5,472 nucleotides of DNA from Opitutales bacterium (GTDB taxonomy: Bacteria > Verrucomicrobiota > Verrucomicrobiia > Opitutales > UBA2987), in contig JAJFLT010000073.1 in assembly GCA_021772555.1 (NCBI GenBank), positions 1 through 5,472 of the forward strand, written 5' to 3'. Shown here piece by piece: positions 1-5,472 of the stretch. Position numbers and translations under genes: made by a program. Numbering within the stretch: position 1 is the first letter of the stretch; each line of letters opens with the position of its first letter. The notes beneath the pieces were generated by a model. That model was not told where the DNA came from, did no database searches, and worked only from the letters and a program-made list of their open reading frames with translations.

Positions 1-842
1 CGCTCGGTCAGACGGGTGGCGCAGACGGGGCAGCGTTTTTTGGCCGCCAGCCGGTAGGGTTGAGCGTCGAGGTTGGTGGTGGGCTGTTTTTTCGATTGCC
101 CGAAGACGCCCACCTTGGCTGGTTTTTCCACCTTGGCGGAACATTTTGGGCAGGCCAGGGCATGGCGATAAATGGGTTCGGCGCAGGAGGCGCATTCGGC
201 TTTCGATTTCTCCTCGCGGTAGAGGAAGAATTTTTTAACCAACCAGAGCAGCCCGATGGCGCAGCCCGTCACGAGGATCATGAGGATGGGAAAGGCCAGG
301 AGCAGGAGGATGCCAAAACCGGCCCACAAATCGCCCGCCCAACTGATCAAATTTTGCAGGCCCAGGTCGTCGTCCTCGTCGGCCGTGGCGATGACATCAT
401 GGACGCCGTTGCGCAGGGAGGTGGTCAGAAAAGTGCCGCCCGCCACCAGCATGGCGGGGAGGGCGTCGAAAATCCCGGCATGTGCGTAGGCCAGCGTTTC
501 ATCAATAAACTGGACATCGACGGTGTTGACTACGCCCATATAGGTCAATCCGGCGAGGACCGTTTTGGAGTATTTATCGATCCCCAGAAGAACCTGCTTG
601 GCCTCCGGCATTTTATCGGCCGAGGCCTCCATCACGGCCAGCAGCGCCAGCGCCCCAATGGTGCCGTTGTGGGTGAACCATGTGGGCTCGGCCCCGGTGG
701 CCTGGAGCAGGTCGAAATTCCCGATAATGGGAAATGAGGAACCGTAGCGGAGGGAGACGGCTGTCACAAAGGCGGGTAGAAAAGCCCGTGAGTTGAACAT
801 TCCGATGGAGCCGAATCCGTGAATGAGTGCGTTAATATCCAT
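1..842 (-). CDS. DUF4126 membrane protein with C-terminal zinc ribbons (3' end outside window)
   Basis: Translating the minus strand from the ATG at 842-840 gives 280 uninterrupted codons to the window edge, so the C-terminus is missing. Residues 1 to about 150 resemble the DUF4126 family: a hydrophobic start, the RAFLP motif (19-23), and EASADKMPEAKQ (72-83), matching the family's E-x-x-x-D-K-x-P signature, followed by more hydrophobic helices. An acidic linker (DEDDD, 155-159) leads to one or two strong membrane segments at about 172-202, then a basic stretch. Next come paired cysteines CASC (217-220) and CPKC (231-234), a zinc-ribbon pattern, and a further CPVC (271-274) that begins a second ribbon cut by the window edge. 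The function of DUF4126 is not known; an inner-membrane location is inferred from the helices. No clear Shine-Dalgarno lies before the ATG. The start is chosen because MDINALIHGFG fits the usual family N-terminus. The gene is divergent from smc. Confidence 0.85.
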   Translation of the reverse strand, partial: MDINALIHGFGSIGMFNSRAFLPAFVTAVSLRYGSSFPIIGNFDLLQATGAEPTWFTHNGTIGALALLAVMEASADKMPEAKQVLLGIDKYSKTVLAGLTYMGVVNTVDVQFIDETLAYAHAGIFDALPAMLVAGGTFLTTSLRNGVHDVIATADEDDDLGLQNLISWAGDLWAGFGILLLLAFPILMILVTGCAIGLLWLVKKFFLYREEKSKAECASCAEPIYRHALACPKCSAKVEKPAKVGVFGQSKKQPTTNLDAQPYRLAAKKRCPVCATRLTE

Positions 843-934
843 AAGCAGCTATTGTAATTGCGCAAAAAATCGACTCGGGCAGTTTCGGGTATTTCAACAA
901 AAAGGACAATGATTTTCGCGGCGGCGGCGGGTTC

Positions 935-997
935 TTATTCCCAAAAGGAGATTTTGCCTTGCTGAATGCTGGGGCGGCCTTTCAAATGCGGCAACAT
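935..997 (-). CDS. Candidate 20-codon small ORF with a strong ribosome binding site
   Basis: On the minus strand a GAGGAG sequence (1010-1005) lies 7 bases before an ATG (997-995). That ATG opens 20 codons ending in TAA (937-935). The peptide begins MLPHLKGRPS and ends KISFWE; it is not obviously a signal peptide or membrane segment, and I do not recognise it. This is the best Shine-Dalgarno match in the window, clearly better than those of the flanking large genes, and that is the only positive evidence. It lies about 90 bases upstream of the DUF4126 start on the same strand, so it could be a leader peptide on that transcript. A frame of this length can easily occur by chance. Confidence 0.25.
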   Translation of the reverse strand: MLPHLKGRPSIQQGKISFWE

Positions 998-1039
998 AGA
1001 TTTTCTCCTCAACCATCTTTACCCGCTTTTCAAAAATAA
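986..1039 (+). CDS. Candidate 17-codon upstream ORF abutting the smc start (TAAATG)
   Basis: An ATG at 986 opens 17 codons (starting MRQHRFSPQP) that end in TAA at 1037-1039, directly against the smc ATG at 1040 and in the same frame. Since smc has no Shine-Dalgarno, ribosomes finishing this small frame could in principle restart at smc. Its own ribosome binding site is poor: only a G-rich run ending about 9 bases upstream. It overlaps the minus-strand small ORF by 12 bases. It may simply be a chance frame; the firm observation is only that an in-frame stop fixes the smc start. Confidence 0.15.
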   Translation: MRQHRFSPQPSLPAFQK

Positions 1040-4000
1040 ATGTATTTAAGGGATATTCGGTTAAACGGATTCAAAAGCTTCGCCGAAACCACCTCGATCA
1101 CCCTGGATGAGGGAGTGACCGCCATCGTGGGACCCAATGGTTGCGGCAAGAGCAATATCGCCGAGGCCATCCGTTGGGTGCTGGGGGAGCAGCGTGCCAA
1201 ATCCCTCCGGGCGGGAAGCATGCAGGACGTCATTTTTCAGGGAACCGATGCGCGCAAACCGGTCAGCCTGAGCGAGGTCTCCCTGGTTTTCTCCAATTGT
1301 GAGGCGGAACTGGGGACCGCTTTCAACGAAGTCGAAATCAAGCGGCGGGTGACGCGCGAGGGCGGCAGCGATTATTACCTCAATGGCAAGAATTGCCGCC
1401 TGAAAGACATTCAGCGCCTGTTCCTCGATACGGGCATTGGGCAGGTTTCCTACTCCTTCATGCTGCAAGGGCAAATCGACCAAATCCTTTCCACCAATCC
1501 GGCCGAGCGGCGCACCATTTTCGAGGAGGCCGCCGGTATTTCCAAATACAAGGCGCAACGGCGCGAAGCCCTCAACAAGCTGGCCCTTGTCGATACCAAT
1601 CTGGCCCGCGTAACCGATGTCATGGAGGAGATTTCGCGGCAAATCGGCTCCCTCAAGCGGCAGGCTTCCAAGGCCCTGCGCTACCAGCGGTTCAAACGCC
1701 GCCTGACCCATCTCGACCTGGCTTCCGGGGCCCGCAAATACAGTGGCTTGAACGAGTCCATCACCGGTCTGGAGACGGAGGCCGCCGGTCTCCGCAAAAA
1801 AGCGCAGACCTTGGGCGCCAAGATGGAGTCGAAGGAGAGGCAATTGACTGAAAAAAAAGACCGGCGGAGCGCCCTCTATGACGATTTGCAGGAGACGCAG
1901 CAGACCGTTTTCAATCTTTCCTCGGAACGAGAGCAGGCCCAGAACCAGTCGGAATTTGCCCTCGTTCGGGCCAAGGATTTGCGGGACCGTATCGTCGAGC
2001 TGGAAAAAGAGTTGGCCAACATCGGCGAACGCAAAAGTAACCTGGCCCAACGAGCTGCCGGGGATACCCGCCAGAGGGAGGACCAGGCCAACGAGCTGGG
2101 AGGTTCGGACGACGTTTTCAAGGAGCGCAATGACGAGTTGATGCAGTCGCAGGAAAGGCTCAGCCTATCAGAGGCCGGGTTGCAGCAAAGCAAGCAGGAT
2201 TTGCTCATGGCCGAGAGCAGCCTCACCCGCCTGCGTTCCAACTGTACGACCCTGGAGGTCGATCTAAAAACCTATCAGGTGCGCCATGCCAATTTGAGCG
2301 AAGAGGTTTACCGTTTGAAAGAGGAGAGCCTTTTGCTGGAAAAGGATTCGAAAGAAATCCAGGCCGCTCTCAAAAAACGCAACAAGGATAAGGACAAGGA
2401 AAACGGCCAACTGGAAAAGTTGCGGGAAAACGCGGTTGCCACGCAGGATAAGTTTCGGGATTTGCAGGGGGAAATCCAGGAGACTGATCGCGGTTTGGCC
2501 GGCATCTCGGCCCGGATCGGCATTCTTAACGGTTTGCAGGAAAAACTGGAGGGTTTCAGCGAGGGCGCCAAAGCCATTTTACAGGGAAAACTGGACGGTT
2601 TACTGCCCGGCGACGCATTTCAACTGCTAAGTAAAAACCTGAATGTGGAGAGCGATTACACGGAAGCGCTGGTTGCCTTGCTGGGACCGGCGGTGGACAC
2701 CATTGTCATCAGCGACTCGGGAAAAGTGGTTCCGGTTACGGAGGAACTGGAATCGCGCAAACTCGGACGGGCCTGCCTGCAAATCGCGGCCCAATCAACC
2801 CCCGCATCGCGCAAAGGTAAAGGAAAGGTGAAACTCCCCTCCTGGCTGGTTCCGGCAGGCGCGGTGGTAAAACCCAAAAACAATTCCGCCGGCCCGCTGA
2901 CGGAAAGCCTTTTCGCGGATTGCTATTTTTGCGACAGTCTAGGCGATTTCCTCGATTTTTGGAAAGAAAACCCGAATTTCTCTTTTCTGTTGACGGCCAC
3001 CAAGGGCGGCGAGCTGGTGGACCGCCGAGGTCTTGTTTACGGCGGCCATAAACGCGGTGAATCGGCCACCTATCTCCAGCGCAAGGCGGAACTGGCCAAA
3101 TTGAAAAAAGCGGAAGGCAAAGAGGAGAAAAAACTGGAGGGTTTACGCCTCAAATCCGCTAAGGCGCTGGAAAAACTGGAAAAGGACGAACAGGCCGTGG
3201 AAACCCAGCGTTCCCGGTTGATGGAAACGATTCAGGAAATTTCCGCCGCCCAGGCCCAGGAGCAGAACACACTTCAAAACATCGAGGAGAATAAGCGCAA
3301 ATCTCAATTTTCAGAAAAAGAATTGGTCGCTCTGGAACACCATCGGGACGATTCCCAAAGCAGGTTGGAAAAAGCGCAGAAGGAGTTGGCCGCAGGGGAG
3401 TCTCAGATTGACGGTTTGCGTGAAAAAATCATTACGTTGGAAGGCGACGTGGAGCAATTTCGAGAGAAGCGCGACCAGAAACGAGAGAGATTGGCCGAGG
3501 CTCGTTTGGAAGTTGCTGAGCTGCGGCAGCGGTTGGCTTTGATCGATCGCGGACTGGGGGAGATCGATAGCCAAACGGCTGAATTGTCGCAATTAAAGAT
3601 CAGCCGGGAGCAGGAGATCGACACTCTTGGGGAGCAGATCGCGGCCCTCGAAAAAACGGCCTCAGATGAGGCGGCCAAAGTCAGTGAAATCGAAAAAACC
3701 CTGGCCGCTGCCAAGGAATCGCTGGAGAAAAACCGCCTCACTTATTTTGCGGCCGAAAATGAAATCAAGTCGGAGGAGGAAACGCTCTCCTTGCAGCGTG
3801 AGGAACACCGGGCGGCAGAGGGCGCTTTGAACCGGCATGAGGTTCGCCTGGCCCGGGAAAATTCCGAAATTTCATTTCTCCTCGAAGAGGCGCGGCGCGA
3901 GTACCAGATTGAATTGCCTAACGTTGATTGGAAAAATGAACTCTGGCAGGCCGGGGAGCTGGCCCGCCAACGCGTCCGGCTGGACCTGGACGATGCCGAC

Positions 4001-4753
4001 GCTGTGGAAAAAGTGGAGAAAGAAAAGGAGTTGGGCGAACCCACCGAGGAAGACTTGCAAGCTTTGCAGGAAACCGATTGGAATGAAATTGCGGAAGAGG
4101 TCGAGTCCCTACGCGGGAGGCTCGCTTCGATGGGGCCGGTCAACTTGATTGCGATCGAGGAGTATCGGGAGTTAAAAGAGAGACACGAATTTTTAAAGGA
4201 GCAGAGCGACGACCTGTGGAAGTCCAAGGAGCAATTGCTGGAGGCGATCGATAATATCAACCAGACCTCGCAGGGTTTGTTCGAGGAAACCTTTACCCAG
4301 GTGCGAAAAAATTTCAGCTATACTTTCGACGCTCTTTTCGGGGGTGGTTATGCCGATCTCCAATTGATCGACAAAGAGGATGTTCTCGAATCCGGCATCG
4401 ACATTACCGCCCGCCCACCCGGAACACGTTTGAAGACGTTAGCCCTTCTCAGCGGCGGCCAAAAAACGATGACCGCGGTGGCCCTCCTTTTTGCTATTTA
4501 CATGGTAAAACCAAGCCCCTTTTGCATGCTTGACGAACTCGATGCGCCGCTCGACGACGCCAATATCGGGCGCTTTGTAGCGATGTTGCAAAATTTCACC
4601 AAATACTCCCAATTCATCATCATAACACACAACAAACGCACCATTGCGGCAGCCGACAGCATTTACGGAGTAACCATGCAGGAAAAAGGCATTTCCAAGC
4701 TCATCTCGATGCGCTTCAACAAAGAAACCGGCGCCACCGAGGAAGTTGCCTGA
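1040..4753 (+). CDS. smc: Chromosome partition protein SMC (complete)
   Basis: SMC is the ATPase core of bacterial condensin; with ScpA and ScpB it compacts and helps segregate newly replicated chromosomes. The 1237-residue product has the full layout. The N-terminal head carries FKSF, Walker A GPNGCGKSN (31-39), an arginine in SLRAG (R57) and the Q-loop YSFMLQG (Q143). A first coiled coil spans about 165-495. The hinge, about 504-675, includes LGRA (575-578) and a glycine-rich end, KGGELVDRRGLVYGG (655-669). A second coiled coil runs to about 1070 and contains GPVNL (1032-1036). The C-terminal head has signature LSGGQK (1137-1142), Walker B FCMLDE (1161-1166, catalytic E1166), D-loop DAPLDD (1168-1173) and switch H1197. 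It is slightly longer than the usual roughly 1180-1190 residues. The start is firm: a TAA lies immediately upstream in frame and MYLRDIRLNGFKSF is the family N-terminus. No Shine-Dalgarno is visible. scpA and scpB are not nearby. No frameshift or missing ATPase residue is seen. Confidence 0.98.
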   Translation: MYLRDIRLNGFKSFAETTSITLDEGVTAIVGPNGCGKSNIAEAIRWVLGEQRAKSLRAGSMQDVIFQGTDARKPVSLSEVSLVFSNCEAELGTAFNEVEIKRRVTREGGSDYYLNGKNCRLKDIQRLFLDTGIGQVSYSFMLQGQIDQILSTNPAERRTIFEEAAGISKYKAQRREALNKLALVDTNLARVTDVMEEISRQIGSLKRQASKALRYQRFKRRLTHLDLASGARKYSGLNESITGLETEAAGLRKKAQTLGAKMESKERQLTEKKDRRSALYDDLQETQQTVFNLSSEREQAQNQSEFALVRAKDLRDRIVELEKELANIGERKSNLAQRAAGDTRQREDQANELGGSDDVFKERNDELMQSQERLSLSEAGLQQSKQDLLMAESSLTRLRSNCTTLEVDLKTYQVRHANLSEEVYRLKEESLLLEKDSKEIQAALKKRNKDKDKENGQLEKLRENAVATQDKFRDLQGEIQETDRGLAGISARIGILNGLQEKLEGFSEGAKAILQGKLDGLLPGDAFQLLSKNLNVESDYTEALVALLGPAVDTIVISDSGKVVPVTEELESRKLGRACLQIAAQSTPASRKGKGKVKLPSWLVPAGAVVKPKNNSAGPLTESLFADCYFCDSLGDFLDFWKENPNFSFLLTATKGGELVDRRGLVYGGHKRGESATYLQRKAELAKLKKAEGKEEKKLEGLRLKSAKALEKLEKDEQAVETQRSRLMETIQEISAAQAQEQNTLQNIEENKRKSQFSEKELVALEHHRDDSQSRLEKAQKELAAGESQIDGLREKIITLEGDVEQFREKRDQKRERLAEARLEVAELRQRLALIDRGLGEIDSQTAELSQLKISREQEIDTLGEQIAALEKTASDEAAKVSEIEKTLAAAKESLEKNRLTYFAAENEIKSEEETLSLQREEHRAAEGALNRHEVRLARENSEISFLLEEARREYQIELPNVDWKNELWQAGELARQRVRLDLDDADAVEKVEKEKELGEPTEEDLQALQETDWNEIAEEVESLRGRLASMGPVNLIAIEEYRELKERHEFLKEQSDDLWKSKEQLLEAIDNINQTSQGLFEETFTQVRKNFSYTFDALFGGGYADLQLIDKEDVLESGIDITARPPGTRLKTLALLSGGQKTMTAVALLFAIYMVKPSPFCMLDELDAPLDDANIGRFVAMLQNFTKYSQFIIITHNKRTIAAADSIYGVTMQEKGISKLISMRFNKETGATEEVA

Positions 4754-4781
4754 ATCGATTTTGAAAACCCGGAAGGGCCAA

Positions 4782-4819
4782 AAACAATTATTGAAAATTA
4801 TATTCAGCTTGAATTGTTT
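4782..4819. repeat. 8-bp perfect inverted repeat in the smc-hydrolase gap
   Basis: AAACAATT (4782-4789) and AATTGTTT (4812-4819) are perfect inverted copies separated by 22 bases. Inside them TGAA (4792-4795) can pair with TTCA (4803-4806) around a 7-base loop. The stem is AT-rich and is not followed by a clear T-tract, so it is a poor intrinsic terminator. It could be a weak transcript end for smc or an operator-like site before the hydrolase. A TATATT hexamer (4799-4804) falls in the loop region but has no matching -35. The rest of the gap, 4754-4860, shows only a weak hairpin around CCCGGAAGGG just after the smc stop. Confidence 0.3.
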
Positions 4820-4860
4820 CGGTGCGAACCTATCGCTTTAAAAATGATGAAGATAGTGGT

Positions 4861-5370
4861 ATGAAGGGATTCAAAATTCATTTGTTCCTTTGGGGGGCTT
4901 TTTTGTTGCTTGGAATGGTTAGCGCTCCCGCCGCTTCCGACACTCCAATTCCCTATAAGGAACTCGGATTAAAGACGGAAGGCGGTCCGTGGAGATTTTA
5001 TCCGGCGAACAACCCGTATCCGTCATTGCCCAAAGTGCTGTTGATTGGTGACTCGATCACCAATCACTACCGCATGAATGTGGCGCAGCATTTGCAGGGC
5101 AAGGCCACGGTGGACAGTTGGGTAACAGCGGCCAATCTGGCCAATCCGGACCTTCACGATGATTTGACAAAAGTGATCCAACAGGAACTCTATGACGTTA
5201 TTCATTTCAACATAGGATTGCATGGGTGGGCTGAGGGGGATATACCTGAGGGTCAATACAAACCCTTGTTAGTTTCCTATGTGAAGGTTATCAAAAAACA
5301 GGCTCCGGGAGCGCTATTGATCTGGGGAAGCACTACAACCTATCTCAAATTCGATTTAGTGAAAAATTAG
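4861..5370 (+). CDS. Secreted SGNH/GDSL-type hydrolase, 3'-truncated (likely pseudogene)
   Basis: The 169-residue product starts with a signal peptide: basic MKGFK, a hydrophobic core at about 6-20, and a likely APA|A cleavage after residue 24. That favours ATG 4861 over the in-frame GTG at 4822. The mature part carries VLLIGDSIT (59-67), block I of the SGNH fold with nucleophile S65, then HFNIGLHGW (115-123), the block III region, and LLIWGSTT (152-159), a strand typical of the fold. Intact family members continue for several dozen more residues to the D-x-x-H block that completes the catalytic triad. Here the frame departs from the expected pattern after about T159 and stops at TAG 5368-5370, so the catalytic Asp and His are absent. 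An IS5-type transposase begins 35 bases later, so insertion explains the truncation. An intact version would be an exported ester hydrolase, perhaps acting on carbohydrate esters; the substrate is unknown. The product is probably inactive. Confidence 0.8.
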   Translation: MKGFKIHLFLWGAFLLLGMVSAPAASDTPIPYKELGLKTEGGPWRFYPANNPYPSLPKVLLIGDSITNHYRMNVAQHLQGKATVDSWVTAANLANPDLHDDLTKVIQQELYDVIHFNIGLHGWAEGDIPEGQYKPLLVSYVKVIKKQAPGALLIWGSTTTYLKFDLVKN

Positions 5371-5472
5371 ATTGTCAAGCGGCGTGATAGAGGTAGCATT
5401 AACTTATGCAACTTAATGATGAACAATGGGATGTGATTAGAAAACATTTTCCTGAAGAGACCCCAATACCGG
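5338..5472 (+). mobile_element. Left part of an IS5-family insertion sequence (boundary approximate)
   Basis: The hydrolase loses similarity to its fold after about 5337. From there the DNA becomes visibly richer in A and T, and a transposase N-terminus starts at 5406. The true left end lies somewhere in about 5335-5400. TTAG tetramers at 5356-5359 and 5367-5370 resemble the YTAR target of the IS5 subgroup, and a TA at 5334-5335 would suit other subgroups. The terminal inverted repeat cannot be identified because the right end is outside the window. The start given here is therefore an estimate. Confidence 0.55.
5406..5472 (+). CDS. IS5-family transposase, N-terminal fragment (DUF4096-like; runs off the window)
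   Basis: Twenty-two codons from ATG 5406 read MQLNDEQWDVIRKHFPEETP, then IP at the edge. The pattern L-x-D-E-Q-W-x-x-I-x-x-x-x-P is the characteristic opening of the DUF4096 domain at the N-terminus of many IS5-family DDE transposases. The catalytic domain lies beyond the window, so activity and completeness cannot be judged. GAGGT (5390-5394) lies 11 bases upstream and is a plausible, slightly distant ribosome binding site. The gene reads in the same direction as the truncated hydrolase and is presumably carried by the element that interrupted it. Confidence 0.75.
   Translation, partial: MQLNDEQWDVIRKHFPEETPIP

Larger units (their letters stand above)
843..1039. promoter_or_regulatory. Divergent intergenic region between the DUF4126 gene and smc
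   Basis: This 197-base gap separates two divergent gene starts and so should carry the promoters for both. I could not find a convincing paired -35/-10 on either strand. A TACAAT-like hexamer sits close to the DUF4126 start (minus strand) but has no good -35 at 17 bases. The gap also holds a short CGG x4 tract (919-930) and two tiny reading frames, at 935-997 minus and 986-1039 plus. No strong hairpin plus T-tract terminator is visible. The promoter role is inferred from gene orientation alone. Confidence 0.5.

Noticed and set aside
60..737. 225-residue plus-strand open frame
   Set aside because: It is the antisense shadow of the minus-strand DUF4126 gene, which gives a sensible membrane and zinc-ribbon protein across the same bases. 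The plus-strand product is a Gly/Gln/His-rich string with no recognisable domain.
919..930. CGG x4 microsatellite
   Set aside because: Four copies are within chance expectation for GC-rich DNA and no function is suggested.
1393..1851. 152-residue plus-strand frame inside smc
   Set aside because: It is an out-of-frame overlap with the conserved N-terminal SMC head and first coiled coil, with a Pro/Arg-rich low-complexity product.
1061..2050. 329-residue minus-strand open frame
   Set aside because: It lies wholly inside smc on the opposite strand. It reflects smc codon bias and shows no family resemblance of its own.
3742..4260. 172-residue minus-strand open frame
   Set aside because: It is a Ser/Arg-rich antisense shadow of the second SMC coiled coil.
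4822..4860. Upstream in-frame GTG start for the hydrolase
   Set aside because: It would put 13 charged residues before an otherwise classical signal peptide, and no ribosome binding site precedes it. ATG 4861 is preferred.

Overview
The window looks like bacterial chromosome. The best guess at phylum is Verrucomicrobiota or a relative in the PVC group. This rests on the wording of the SMC head (a YSFMLQG Q-loop, then NPAERRTIFEEAAGISKYKAQRREAL), on weak or absent Shine-Dalgarno sequences in front of the main genes, and on the secreted SGNH hydrolase type. It is a judgement from recalled sequence, not a search result.

Layout. Positions 842 to 1 (minus strand, running off the left edge) encode a DUF4126 membrane protein with a C-terminal zinc-ribbon tail. 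It has no stop inside the window and is masked by a long spurious plus-strand reading frame. Positions 843-1039 are a divergent intergenic region, which should hold the promoters of both flanking genes and contains two very short candidate reading frames. Positions 1040-4753 (plus) encode a complete 1237-residue chromosome-partition SMC ATPase with every expected motif. Positions 4754-4860 are a short AT-rich gap with an 8-bp perfect inverted repeat. From 4861 (plus) a secreted SGNH/GDSL-type hydrolase begins, but its coding sequence stops at 5370 before the catalytic Asp-His block. From 5406 to the right edge the N-terminus of an IS5-family (DUF4096-type) transposase reads in the same direction, so an insertion sequence has most likely cut the hydrolase gene.

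How the parts relate. smc is a housekeeping gene for chromosome condensation and segregation, and its usual partners scpA and scpB are not in the window. The DUF4126 gene is divergent and no functional link can be argued beyond the shared upstream region. The hydrolase and the insertion sequence form a small accessory, decaying segment downstream of smc. I see no tRNA, rRNA, CRISPR array or recognisable riboswitch. I found no strong candidate for a wholly new system; the points most worth checking are the IS junction, the DUF4126/zinc-ribbon architecture and the small reading frames beside the smc start.
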